DNA of 58,979 nucleotides from an uncultured Bacteroidales bacterium (GCA_902763865.1 CACWTR010000014.1:1-58979); one strand, 5' to 3'; positions 17,932-26,205 are shown, counted from the stretch's first letter. Translations and numbers: made by a program. The notes: generated by a model from the sequence alone, not told the origin.

Positions 17932-19602
17932 ATGAAACAACAGTTTTTGCAAGGAATCACGAAGGGGGCGAAGTTACTGCTCATTCCTCACCTTCTGCTC
18001 TCACTGCTCTGTTCGTGCAGGGAGAGCGAGGCAGACCGACGGCTGACGGCGAGCATAGAACAGACCTGGCAGCTGTGCGAAACCAGCCTGCAGGATGCCG
18101 GCCTGCGTGCCGAAGGGCTGAGGGACTCGGTGGAGAACGCCTCCGAGCATGTCCGGCAACGGTACGACCTGCTCCTGCTGCGCCTGCGCGACAAGAACAA
18201 CACCGTCCCCTCGTCGCCCGACTCTGCCCTCCAGGTGGCTTCCTACTTCTCGCGGCACGGAGAGGACCGGGACGGGGAGCGGGCCCTCTACTACCTGGGC
18301 AGCACCTATCGCGACCTGAAGGACTATCCGCAGGCCGTGAGCTGCTTCCTGAAAGCGGTGGACATAGCACGGCAGAGCGAGGCTGGCGACACCGCCATCT
18401 GGCTGAACGCCCTCTCACAACTGACCCACCTGTACATGCAGCAGCTGGGCTACGAGGAAGAGCTGAAGACGGCGCTCAAGGCCGCAGAGCTGGCAAGGGA
18501 AGCCAGGCTGGACATGGGATTCCATCTGGCAGAAGCTGCCTCTGCCTACCGACACATGAACGACACGCTGCATTGCCTCCTGCTGCTCGACGAGACCTAC
18601 CGCATCATCCAGGACGAGCATTTCCATCCGAAGTACGGAGGCGTGCTGGCATACATGCTGCAGGCCTACTCCGACTTTCGCCACCACGAGATGTGCGACA
18701 CCCTGCTGCGCCAGCTCATGCTGATACCCGAAGCACAGCGCCCGCAGAACTACGACCTGTGCGTAGCCAAATCCTTCGAGGAGGCGAACAGCACGGACTC
18801 GGCCATCCTGCACTATGCGGCATACTATAATAAGGCAAGAAGCATTTCCGGCAGATACGAAGCCTCCGCCGGCTTGCAGCGGTGCCACCTGCGCAGGGGC
18901 GACTTCCGGCAGGCGGCCCTGTGGGGATGCAGACTCTACGAGACCAACGACTCCATCATTGCGGAGCGGGCCTTCGAAGAGACACAACGCGCCAGGGACA
19001 CCTACATCTACTATCGCGACCGCGAGGCGGAACAGGCCATCATCCAGCGCGACAGGCAGATTGTAACCACATCCGTCATCGTAGTCCTCATGCTGCTGTG
19101 CCTCCTGTTGGGAGCGATAATCCTCTATAACCACCGGAAGAGGAAGTTCGCCGATGTAATCAACAGCAAGGAGAGACTCCTGCGCCACGCCGAGGAGGAG
19201 ATAAAGGAGCAGTCCGCAGAACTAATGCAGAGGGAGAAGACAAACCGGAAGCTGGTGCAGATAGCCCTTCTCGACAACGCCACAGACAGCGCGGACAGCG
19301 TCATAGAATACTTCTGCCGCGTCGCCGCCGGAAAGGAAAAGATGAGGGAAGAAGCATGGAAAGAACTGATGAGCACCATCGAAGCCCTCTACCCGGGATT
19401 CCTCAGTGCAGTGCAGGCACGCCTCAAGGGACAACTGCGCGAGCCGCTGCTGCGCACCATCTGCCTGACAAAGATAGGCCTGAGGCCCATGCAGATAGCA
19501 AACATCATGGACGAGAAGAAGCAGACGGTTTGGAACCGCGTCAAGCGGGCCCAAGACACCTGCGGCGACCTGCTGTACGAAATTCAACCCGCAATAAAAT
19601 AA
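17932..19602 (+). CDS. Membrane-anchored TPR protein with C-terminal HTH-like domain
   Basis: 556 aa. The N-terminus has a hydrophobic segment with a possible lipobox (LCSC, Cys29). Residues about 50-360 are helical tetratricopeptide-like repeats (ALYYLGSTYRDLKDYPQAVSC). A membrane helix spans about 376-400, followed by a basic, coiled-coil cytoplasmic region and a final domain with a helix-turn-helix-like stretch (TKIGLRPMQIANIMDEKKQT). This layout is common in Bacteroidetes one-component membrane regulators that sense outside the cell and act inside. The target is unknown; the BspA-like gene 20 bp downstream and the polysaccharide operon upstream are candidates. No other start codon is available near the promoter. 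Confidence 0.72.
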   Translation: MKQQFLQGITKGAKLLLIPHLLLSLLCSCRESEADRRLTASIEQTWQLCETSLQDAGLRAEGLRDSVENASEHVRQRYDLLLLRLRDKNNTVPSSPDSALQVASYFSRHGEDRDGERALYYLGSTYRDLKDYPQAVSCFLKAVDIARQSEAGDTAIWLNALSQLTHLYMQQLGYEEELKTALKAAELAREARLDMGFHLAEAASAYRHMNDTLHCLLLLDETYRIIQDEHFHPKYGGVLAYMLQAYSDFRHHEMCDTLLRQLMLIPEAQRPQNYDLCVAKSFEEANSTDSAILHYAAYYNKARSISGRYEASAGLQRCHLRRGDFRQAALWGCRLYETNDSIIAERAFEETQRARDTYIYYRDREAEQAIIQRDRQIVTTSVIVVLMLLCLLLGAIILYNHRKRKFADVINSKERLLRHAEEEIKEQSAELMQREKTNRKLVQIALLDNATDSADSVIEYFCRVAAGKEKMREEAWKELMSTIEALYPGFLSAVQARLKGQLREPLLRTICLTKIGLRPMQIANIMDEKKQTVWNRVKRAQDTCGDLLYEIQPAIK

Positions 19603-19622
19603 TCCTACAAAGCTTTACAACT

Positions 19623-21551
19623 ATGAGACGAAACCTGATTTCCTTCCTCTTTGCACTGCTGCCGGTGGTGGCGTTTTCAGACAACGAGTTTTCCGTTCAC
19701 GGATGCGATGCCATCATCGACGGCATCTGTTACAAATTCCCTTCACCGAATAGCGACGAGGCATGGGTAAGCTATGAATGGCGTCATCATTCAGTGTTCA
19801 CGACCAACACCTCCGTATTTGAATGGATTAACACCGAGCCGGACTATTCGGGAGACATCGTGATCCCTGAAACCATTTCCTATAATGGCAAGACATACCG
19901 CGTGACGGGTATCAACGAATATGCCTTCTACGAATGCAGGGAACTGACCTCTGTCACGCTTCCGGGCAGCATAACGTGTATCAACTTACATGCCTTCTCC
20001 GGCTGTACCGGCCTGAAATCCATCACCATCCCCGAAAACGTGACAGACATCCAGCAGGAGGCTTTCTCATATTGTTCCGCACTGACCGATGTCTATTGTC
20101 TTCCCAAGCGAGCTCCCAGTGCACTAAGGGCTTTTGATTACGTCAATCTTTCCGACATCACACTTCATATTCCCCTGGGCTCCGAAGATTCGTACAGCAA
20201 CGTCTCGCCTTGGAAAGACTTTGGGAAAGCAGCTACAGGCGTAACGATAGACGAGAACCATTTCCCCGACTATTGGTTTCGTCAGTGGATTCTCCAGCAG
20301 ACAATGGGGTTTGACGGCGTACTGACCGAAGATGAAATAGCAGAAGTCACGCATATCTCTTTGTCTTGCAAAACCGTGGAATCCCCATGCGAATCTATCA
20401 AGGGAGTAGAGTATTTCACCGAACTGACCGAACTGCATTGCGGTGGCCTCGCCCTGAGCGAACTCGACGTGACAAAGAACACAAAGCTGAAGGACTTATG
20501 GTGCTTTGAGAACAAAGCCGACATGAAGATAGACATGTCGAACAATACAGTTCTGAGGAGGGCAATTCTTGGCGACAGCAGAATAACGGAAATCAATCTC
20601 GCAGGGTGCTCCGCACTGAAGGAACTGGAGTGCGACTGCAACAAGCTGCAGGCACTCAACGTGTCGGACTGTACGGCACTGACAAGCCTGAGATGCTTCA
20701 GGAACAGCATTCAGGGAGAAAAAATGGATGAACTGGTCGAGAGTCTGCCTGTCACGAGTTCCGGAACCATGTTCGTATATTTTGCCGACCGCTATAGCTC
20801 TGAACAGAATGTCATGACCACCAGACAGGAAGCAGCTGCAAAGGCAAAGGGCTGGAACGTGATATTCTACAACGGCAAACCGATGGAAGACGAAGATGTC
20901 AACCCCGAGGACCTCGTCAGCTACATACAAGGCTTGATGGCAACCATCATCCTCCCCACAGCGCCAGATGCAAGCAAGGGCAAGTACTACCGATTGGACC
21001 GCGTGGATGGCAGCGAGATTATCTTCGAGCAGGAGCTGCAGCCTCGCGCGCACGTTCCTTATATTATTGTGCCCTTCGAGGACTTCAGTATCAACCTGAA
21101 CGACTTTGAACTGGCAGGGCTGAGTCCCGACACGGTCTCCATAGACGGCATCCGCTTCATCGGTTCATACACCGGCGAGGAACTGACACGTGCCGAGGAC
21201 TGCTACATCGACATCATCGACAAGACACCCGACTGCAACGGGAACACGGACACACCCATCATCGGTGCCATAAGAGCCTACCTGAAAGTGAACCCGAAGG
21301 TCGTCCGCTGGGATGACCCGTACCATCCGGGCGGCACCAAAGCTCCGAGACTGGATGAAGAGAAGATGGGAATCGTCCTGAGCGACCAAGGCACAGGTAG
21401 CCTCTCCCCAGACCCCTCTCCCGAAGGAGAGGGAAGAAAGGACGCCACCATCTATGACTTGAACGGCAAAATGGTAAATGGTAAATGGTCAGATGGTAAA
21501 TTCCCCCGTGGCATCTACATCAAGGACGGTAAGAAGGTGGTGGTGAAGTAA
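19623..21551 (+). CDS. BspA-like leucine-rich-repeat surface protein
   Basis: 642 aa. Residues 1-19 form a signal peptide. Residues about 85-160 are BspA/TpLRR repeats (AFYECRELTSVTLPGSI, AFSGCTGLKSITIPENV). Residues about 250-370 form a second LRR block with SALKELECDCNKLQALNVS. The tail (ATIYDLNGKMV to GIYIKDGKKVVVK) is the sorting-like C-terminal domain of secreted Bacteroidales proteins. BspA proteins bind host matrix or other bacteria. Two repeats lie in frame near the end: a CTCTCC/GGAGAG hairpin encoding SPDPSPEGEG (21413-21433) and ATGGTAA tandem repeats encoding MVNGKWSDGK. The gene starts 20 bp after the regulator. Confidence 0.8.
   Translation: MRRNLISFLFALLPVVAFSDNEFSVHGCDAIIDGICYKFPSPNSDEAWVSYEWRHHSVFTTNTSVFEWINTEPDYSGDIVIPETISYNGKTYRVTGINEYAFYECRELTSVTLPGSITCINLHAFSGCTGLKSITIPENVTDIQQEAFSYCSALTDVYCLPKRAPSALRAFDYVNLSDITLHIPLGSEDSYSNVSPWKDFGKAATGVTIDENHFPDYWFRQWILQQTMGFDGVLTEDEIAEVTHISLSCKTVESPCESIKGVEYFTELTELHCGGLALSELDVTKNTKLKDLWCFENKADMKIDMSNNTVLRRAILGDSRITEINLAGCSALKELECDCNKLQALNVSDCTALTSLRCFRNSIQGEKMDELVESLPVTSSGTMFVYFADRYSSEQNVMTTRQEAAAKAKGWNVIFYNGKPMEDEDVNPEDLVSYIQGLMATIILPTAPDASKGKYYRLDRVDGSEIIFEQELQPRAHVPYIIVPFEDFSINLNDFELAGLSPDTVSIDGIRFIGSYTGEELTRAEDCYIDIIDKTPDCNGNTDTPIIGAIRAYLKVNPKVVRWDDPYHPGGTKAPRLDEEKMGIVLSDQGTGSLSPDPSPEGEGRKDATIYDLNGKMVNGKWSDGKFPRGIYIKDGKKVVVK
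21468..21502. repeat. ATGGTAA short repeats inside a coding region
   Basis: Four copies of AATGGTAA/ATGGTCAG lie in frame in the C-terminal part of the BspA-like gene. They are the complement of the repeat at 15758-15789. Confidence 0.65.
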
Positions 21552-21600
21552 TCCTCTCTGCATCAATACTTAAATCATTTGAACCATTCTGTTTTTAACT

Positions 21601-21675
21601 GAACACAAAGACACAAAGACACAAAGTTTTATCCTCCATGAAGAGATTTCTTTGTGTCTCTGTGTCTTTGTGTTC
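21601..21675. repeat. Long hairpin built of ACACAAAG tandem repeats
   Basis: The left arm 21601-21626 (three copies of the 8-mer ACACAAAG after GA) pairs with 21650-21675 with one mismatch in 26 bp; the loop is 23 nt. It lies 50 bp after the BspA-like gene and could end transcription from either side. Confidence 0.8.
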
Positions 21676-21725
21676 CATTAGAGCTGAATCTGCGGTTGTG
21701 TGCTGGAGCAGATTGTCGGCTTTCC

Positions 21726-22154
21726 TATGCTTTTGCTTTCATTATGTCAATTATTGCACACTCGGGAAAAGGGCGAAAAAGGGCTCTTTTCGTGTCGTTT
21801 TTGCCAAAGCGTCGTGGCCTTGCGGAAATAAGCTCACGACGTGTAGGGCAAAAGGACGCGTCGTGTTGGGGTGCGCGACGAGGTGCGTTGGGCAGAACTC
21901 CAAGCCGAAAAAGTGTGCAATAATGGTCTCAAAAACGGCCTTTTTGCAAGGTAGAGGTGTCAATTGCGACTTCTTGATTCTTGAACTGCGAAGTATAAAG
22001 CACTGATTTACAGCAGTGGCTCGATTTGAGCCTTTCTTTTTCTCCGGAGGCAGAAAAGTCCGTTCGGAGGCAAATTAATCGATTCCAGAGCGATGTCATG
22101 AAATTCGGGTGTAAGCAAAACCGCCTTTTAGGGTATCATTTTGTCAGGTGCCCG
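21726..22154 (+). repeat. Two-copy ~430-bp non-coding element, copy 1
   Basis: This stretch reappears inverted at about 38250-38684 with high similarity over its whole length. Shared landmarks in order are TTTTGCTTTCATTATG, AATTATTGCACACTC, GTGGCCTTGCGGAAATAAGC, the hairpin CACGACG/CGTCGTG around AGGGCAAAAGGA, TGGCTCGATTTGAGCC and GGGTATCATTTTGTCAG. A frame with a conserved stretch (CGNKLTTCRAKGRVVLG) exists in both copies, but DNA identity is just as high outside that frame. There are no clear terminal inverted repeats and no transposase. Ends are approximate. Confidence 0.85.
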
Positions 22155-22231
22155 AACCAAGTCGTTCTTTTGTGAATAACGTGAGTTCGACGAAAGCTAT
22201 AGCACAAATAAATTACGATAATTAATGGGTC

Positions 22232-22279
22232 ATTAATGGCAATTACAGGTTTTATCTTTAACATATAATTGCCATTAAT
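22232..22279. repeat. Perfect 14-bp inverted repeat
   Basis: ATTAATGGCAATTA (22232-22245) and TAATTGCCATTAAT (22266-22279) are perfect inverted copies with a 20-nt AT-rich loop; ATTAATGG is also repeated just upstream. The 21552-22404 gap holds no gene I can support: besides this it has the hairpin at 21601, the two-copy element and a REP-like hairpin at 22323. Confidence 0.65.
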
Positions 22280-22322
22280 TTAAGTTTCGGGGCTTCCTTC
22301 GCGAAGTGCTCGTCTGAGAGTT

Positions 22323-22341
22323 CTCCCCTTTAAGGGGGGAG
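22323..22341 (-). terminator. REP-like hairpin after the SusF-like gene
   Basis: CTCCCCTT and the facing AAGGGGGGAG pair into a short GC-rich stem 64 bp beyond the stop of the minus-strand gene. The same CTCCCC/GGGGAG pattern recurs in many gaps of this window, so it may be a repeat that also acts as a terminator. Confidence 0.4.
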
Positions 22342-22404
22342 TTAGAGAGGGTCTGCTAAAATTCATCGGGGGGATTCCGTTAAATCCGTGGTTTATTACG
22401 TTTC

Positions 22405-23322
22405 TTACCTGACCACGACCTTCCTGCCGCCGATGATGTTCAGGCCGGGCCGGGGTCCCGTTAGGCGCTGGCCGGCGAGGTTGTATATCTCCCCTCTCCC
22501 CGGAGAGGGGGCGGGAGCGGGGCTGCCGATGCCGTCGGGTAGCTCTGTGCCGAGGTATTCGCCCTCGATGGTTTCCCTGAAGACATCGATGCGGATGCGG
22601 TAGTAGCCGTCGCTGACGATGCGCCACTTGTAGTCCTCCGAGCCGTTGTACCAGAGCTGCGAGGCTGTCAGGATAGAGGCATCCTGGGTGAAGGGGTGCA
22701 GCACCTTGGGGCTCCAGCCGTACTGTCCGTTTATCTTGAAGCGTCGGGGTTCGTTGTTGTAGCTGTAGGCTTTCAGGAGGCCCGTCCATTCGAAGACGTT
22801 GGGGTCGGCGGGGTCCTGCTGCATCTGCTTGCCTGCGGTAATCTGCCAATGGCCTTCCTGTCCGGAGATGCCCTTGCCCTGTTCGTCCTCGACGCAGCCG
22901 CCGCATATCCATGCTTCGTACCAGCGGGTGAAGAGCTCGCCGGTGAGCTGCTTGCTGTAGGTATCGACGGTGAAGCGGTAGTTGTCTGCCCGGAAGAGGA
23001 CGGCCCACTCCGCTCCGACGCTGTCGGACTTGAGAAGATAGTCCGCCTTGTCCGTGACGATTGGGGTGTCAACGAGCTTTGGCGCATAGTAGCGCGAGGC
23101 GGCGCGGGGCACGTCGGTCGTCGTGACGTAGAGGTCGCCGGGGAGCAGGGTGCCGTGGAACTTGAAGGTGTAGCGTCCGCTGACGTTGGTCGAGAAGCGT
23201 TCCAGCTCCTGCACGCCGCCGGGGACCGCCGAGCCGCGTACGTAGAGGCGTGTCTGGGCCTGCGCTATATGAAAAATGGAAAATGAAAAATAAAAACTGA
23301 GAAATAGAAATATCCGTTTCAT
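22405..23322 (-). CDS. SusE/SusF-like secreted carbohydrate-binding protein
   Basis: 305 aa. Residues 1-23 are a signal peptide (ending AQA). Two tandem beta domains of about 100 residues follow, containing DNYRFTVDTYSKQLTGEL and GYYRIRIDVFRETIEGEYLG at equivalent positions, the pattern of SusE/SusF starch-binding repeats. The C-terminal tail (EIYNLAGQRL to GLNIIGGRKVVVR) is sorting-like. A CCCCTCT/AGAGGGG hairpin at 22491-22510 is read in frame as PAPSPGRGE. It lies 69 bp after the GH31 gene, so together they probably bind and cut one alpha-glucan or xyloglucan-like substrate. No SusC/SusD pair is present. Confidence 0.55.
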   Translation of the reverse strand: MKRIFLFLSFYFSFSIFHIAQAQTRLYVRGSAVPGGVQELERFSTNVSGRYTFKFHGTLLPGDLYVTTTDVPRAASRYYAPKLVDTPIVTDKADYLLKSDSVGAEWAVLFRADNYRFTVDTYSKQLTGELFTRWYEAWICGGCVEDEQGKGISGQEGHWQITAGKQMQQDPADPNVFEWTGLLKAYSYNNEPRRFKINGQYGWSPKVLHPFTQDASILTASQLWYNGSEDYKWRIVSDGYYRIRIDVFRETIEGEYLGTELPDGIGSPAPAPSPGRGEIYNLAGQRLTGPRPGLNIIGGRKVVVR

Positions 23323-23391
23323 GTCTGTTATTTATTTACGATTTACCGGGCCCTCTCCAAACTTCCCCCTCTATGGGGAGGCTTTTTTTCT

Positions 23392-25725
23392 TTATGCTAT
23401 TTCTCCGAGGGGGACAATGATTGTGACGGGCCTGGAGAGGTCTTCCGCGCTGAAGGTGAGGGTGAGGGTTCGCGTCTGTTCGTCGTAGCTGATGTCCTGG
23501 CTGCTGACGGGGGCGCCGTCGATGGTGATACCCTCGGGGATGAAGGTGGGCGGGGTTCCGAGCAGCCGGACGGTCCACTTCCTCGCTGTCGGCATGCCCT
23601 GGAAGCTACCCTTGCGTCCGCCGATGGTGAGTGTCACGCTCTCGGCGGTGCGCTGCTGGGTGAAGGTGGTCATGGCCCAGGCATCGCCTTTGTAGTCCTG
23701 CCCTTCGCCGCTGTCCTCGTAGAGGCGTCCGGTGCCGTCGGAGCCGGGCACGACCTGAAGGATAATCTCGCCCGGGTCGCCCACGACGGTGCGGCGCACG
23801 GGATAGAAGGGTATGATGCTGCCCGAGCGGTAGAAGACGGGGAACTGGTCGAGAGTGTAGGCGCTGTAGAAAGCCTGCTGTCCGGGTACAAGGCAGCGGC
23901 GCGTCACGTCCCACCACTTGCCCTCCGGCAGCCATATCATGCGTCCGCTGTAGCCGTTGGTGCTGGGCGTGTATATGGGAGCTACAAGCATGTCGCCTCC
24001 GAACATGTATTCATCCTCGTAGGTGTAGGCGTTGCCGTCCTCGGGATAGTCGTAGTAGAGGGGACGGTTCATGCCTATGCCCGTGTCGTAGGTCTCGCGG
24101 GCTGCGGTGTAGAGATAGGGGAAGAGCTGATAGCGCAGGCGGATGGCTTCGCGCAGCTGCTCGAAGTTGGGGTACTTCCAGATACGGCGCTCCAGCTTGC
24201 GGTCGTTGGTGGCATGGGTGCGGAAGATTGGGGTGTAGGCCCCGAACTGTAGCCAGCGCAGCAGGAGCTCGGGGTCGTTGTCGCCGCCCTGATGTCCGCC
24301 CAGGTCGTGCCCCCAATAGTCATAGAGGACGTTGCTGGCATTGCTGGTGAAGAAAATCTCGTAGCCAAGCGTGGACCATGCTGCCCAGGTGTCGCCCGAG
24401 AAGCAAATGGGATAGCGGTGCGAGCCGAGGCCACCCCATCGGTGGTAGATGACGGGGCGCAGCTCGGGGCGATTCTTCTGCATGTCCTCGAAGAAGGTGT
24501 GGTTGCACCAGAAGGTCTCGCCCAGGGTCTCGGAGCCTTCGGCGGGGGTGTAGTCCTTCTCCTGTCCGTGTTTGCCGACGGTGAGCGCCTGCTGCCAGTC
24601 GAGCCACCAGAAATCGACGCCCTCCTTCTCGTGCGGACGGAGGACATCCTTGAAGAGGGCCTTCATGTAGTCGTAGTCCTCCACCTTCCAGATGAGCGTC
24701 CCGCCGGAGGTGTCGCCCAGGTCTCGCGCCATAGCCTTGTAGCTGTCCTCGTGTGTGCCCACGCCGTCGGAGGGATGGAGATTGAGGGCGGTGCGGAGCC
24801 CATGATTGTGGATGTAGTTGATGAGCGTCCGCGGACTCGGGATGCGCGACGTGTTCCAACTCCAGCCCGTCCAGCCGCTCTTGTGCCAGTCCATGTCCAT
24901 GATGAGCACGTCCATCGGAACGTCGTAGTTCTCCGCATCGCGCACTATCTGCTGGAACTCGTTCTGGGTGTAGGCCCAGTAGCGGCTGTACCAGTAGCCG
25001 AAGATGTACTTGGGGGGCAGCGGCACCCGGCCTCCCACCTTGGTGTAGTCGCTGAGACAGTCCTTGTAGTCGTGGCCGTAGCCAAGGAAATACCAGTCGA
25101 TGGCCGTCCTATCCACGGGGTTCGCCCACCAGGTGATGCCTTCCTCCTTCTGCTCGAAGGCGTATGTGGTGCTGCCGTCGCCGCGGGTCGCGGACGGACT
25201 CTCGTCGATGATGCTCCAGCCGGCCCTCGAGAGCAGTCCCTTCTCCAGCTTGCCGCGGGCATTGTCGCCCCATGCGGTGTCGAGGGTGCGGTTCGTGCCG
25301 AGCAGGTTCATCGAGTCGTCCTTGCCGGGGTACCAGATGCACTTCCTGCCATTCATGCGGAACGTGACCATCAGGTTGTCGGGCTTCTTGTCGGAGGCCC
25401 TGAAGACGCTGCCCTCCTTGTAGCGGAGCTCAACGTCGGCGGTACGGATGTAGAGATAGCCGTCCGAAGACTCCGTAGTGAACTCGGGCACGGGCAGCCG
25501 CCGGTTGACGATGGCAAAGGTGGCACGGTCCTCGAACTGCGCCGTCTGGCTGTACTGGATGCGTATCATGCGGCTGGTGAGCACCGTGAAGCGTGCACTC
25601 CCAGAAGTGACGACAGCCTCGGGGTCTGCCACGGGGTCAAGCACCTCCTGTGCACCGGCTGCCACAGCCCTTAGCAGGAGCGCACACAGGAAAAGACTTG
25701 TCACTAAACATCGGTTTCTCTTCAT
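23392..25725 (-). CDS. GH31 family glycosidase (alpha-glucosidase/alpha-xylosidase type)
   Basis: 777 aa from the ATG at 25725 (six codons inside the longest frame). Signal peptide at 1-25. Residues about 40-230 are the GH31 N-terminal beta domain, then the barrel: MDVLIMDMDWHKSGWTGW, the probable nucleophile in FWWLDWQQ (Asp376) and the probable acid/base in CFSGDTWAAW (Asp445). The usual nucleophile context is WxDMNE, so WLDWQQ marks a distinct GH31 subgroup and the substrate is uncertain. The C-terminal beta domains end in AEDLSRPVTIIVPL. Exported, acting in the periplasm or on the surface. Strong promoter at 25745-25776. Confidence 0.88.
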   Translation of the reverse strand: MKRNRCLVTSLFLCALLLRAVAAGAQEVLDPVADPEAVVTSGSARFTVLTSRMIRIQYSQTAQFEDRATFAIVNRRLPVPEFTTESSDGYLYIRTADVELRYKEGSVFRASDKKPDNLMVTFRMNGRKCIWYPGKDDSMNLLGTNRTLDTAWGDNARGKLEKGLLSRAGWSIIDESPSATRGDGSTTYAFEQKEEGITWWANPVDRTAIDWYFLGYGHDYKDCLSDYTKVGGRVPLPPKYIFGYWYSRYWAYTQNEFQQIVRDAENYDVPMDVLIMDMDWHKSGWTGWSWNTSRIPSPRTLINYIHNHGLRTALNLHPSDGVGTHEDSYKAMARDLGDTSGGTLIWKVEDYDYMKALFKDVLRPHEKEGVDFWWLDWQQALTVGKHGQEKDYTPAEGSETLGETFWCNHTFFEDMQKNRPELRPVIYHRWGGLGSHRYPICFSGDTWAAWSTLGYEIFFTSNASNVLYDYWGHDLGGHQGGDNDPELLLRWLQFGAYTPIFRTHATNDRKLERRIWKYPNFEQLREAIRLRYQLFPYLYTAARETYDTGIGMNRPLYYDYPEDGNAYTYEDEYMFGGDMLVAPIYTPSTNGYSGRMIWLPEGKWWDVTRRCLVPGQQAFYSAYTLDQFPVFYRSGSIIPFYPVRRTVVGDPGEIILQVVPGSDGTGRLYEDSGEGQDYKGDAWAMTTFTQQRTAESVTLTIGGRKGSFQGMPTARKWTVRLLGTPPTFIPEGITIDGAPVSSQDISYDEQTRTLTLTFSAEDLSRPVTIIVPLGEIA

Positions 25726-25744
25726 ATTTGCTTCTTTTTGCATG

Positions 25745-25776
25745 CAAAGTTACGAATAAGCAGGCAAAAAGGCAAA
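25745..25776 (-). promoter_or_regulatory. Promoter of the GH31 / SusF-like operon
   Basis: Minus-strand TTTG (25773-25776), 20-bp spacer, then TAACTTTG (25745-25752): a complete Bacteroidetes promoter 20 bp before the start codon. Confidence 0.75.
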
Positions 25777-25933
25777 TATATTTGATTAAAGTTTCATTCC
25801 GGATGTTGTTAAGTGTATCTATTGCATTCCATTGGCACATCGGTGGCAAAGCCAGAGTCCCGCCCGGAATTCAATTCTTCACCACTCGGGGAAGAATTTC
25901 GAGTTGAAAAAGGGCGAGAAAAGTCACGCGACA

Positions 25934-26045
25934 CGATATAAAAGTTATTTTCATGACGTGAAAATATATTTTCAAACTTTGAAAATTAATTTTCATGACG
26001 TGAAAATTGATTTTCACGTCATGAAAATAAGTTTTGCAACGCGTT
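25934..26045. repeat. Array of four 21-bp palindromes, locus 1
   Basis: Four units of exactly 21 bp occupy 25946-26029. Their core is ATTTTCATGACGTGAAAAT or a variant (TTTTCAAACTTTGAAAA, TTTTCACGTCATGAAAA); each unit is a palindrome. The array is flanked by CGCGACA...AAAGT on the left and AGTTTTGCAACGCG on the right, partly inverted. A second array with the same layout is at 54200-54313. The rest of the 25777-26146 gap shows no gene. Confidence 0.85.
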
Positions 26046-26146
26046 GTGAAAGGTTTTACTCTGAGGCGAGAAGGGTTTCTCTCTGAGGTTTGAGAGCTGT
26101 CAGACCGCAACTTTTATGCATCTATTCGATGTTTTCTGCCTTTTCG

Positions 26147-26178
26147 TTTGGCAGTTTTGCTTTTTCTTTTTACCTTTG
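26147..26178 (+). promoter_or_regulatory. Promoter of the PIN toxin-antitoxin pair
   Basis: TTTG (26147-26150), 20-bp spacer, TACCTTTG (26171-26178), 27 bp before the antitoxin start. Confidence 0.75.
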
Positions 26179-26205
26179 CATCAACAACAAAGCAATACCT
26201 GAGCA

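Noticed and set aside
21638-22006. Small protein gene in copy 1 of the two-copy element, and its counterpart at 38415-38756
   Set aside because: The shared stretch is conserved no more than the surrounding non-coding blocks, the frames diverge at both ends, and the first begins inside a repeat hairpin. Kept only as a test in the findings.
25946-26029. CRISPR array
   Set aside because: Units follow each other with no spacers, each unit is a palindrome, and no cas gene is present. The same applies to 49173-49282 and 54214-54297.
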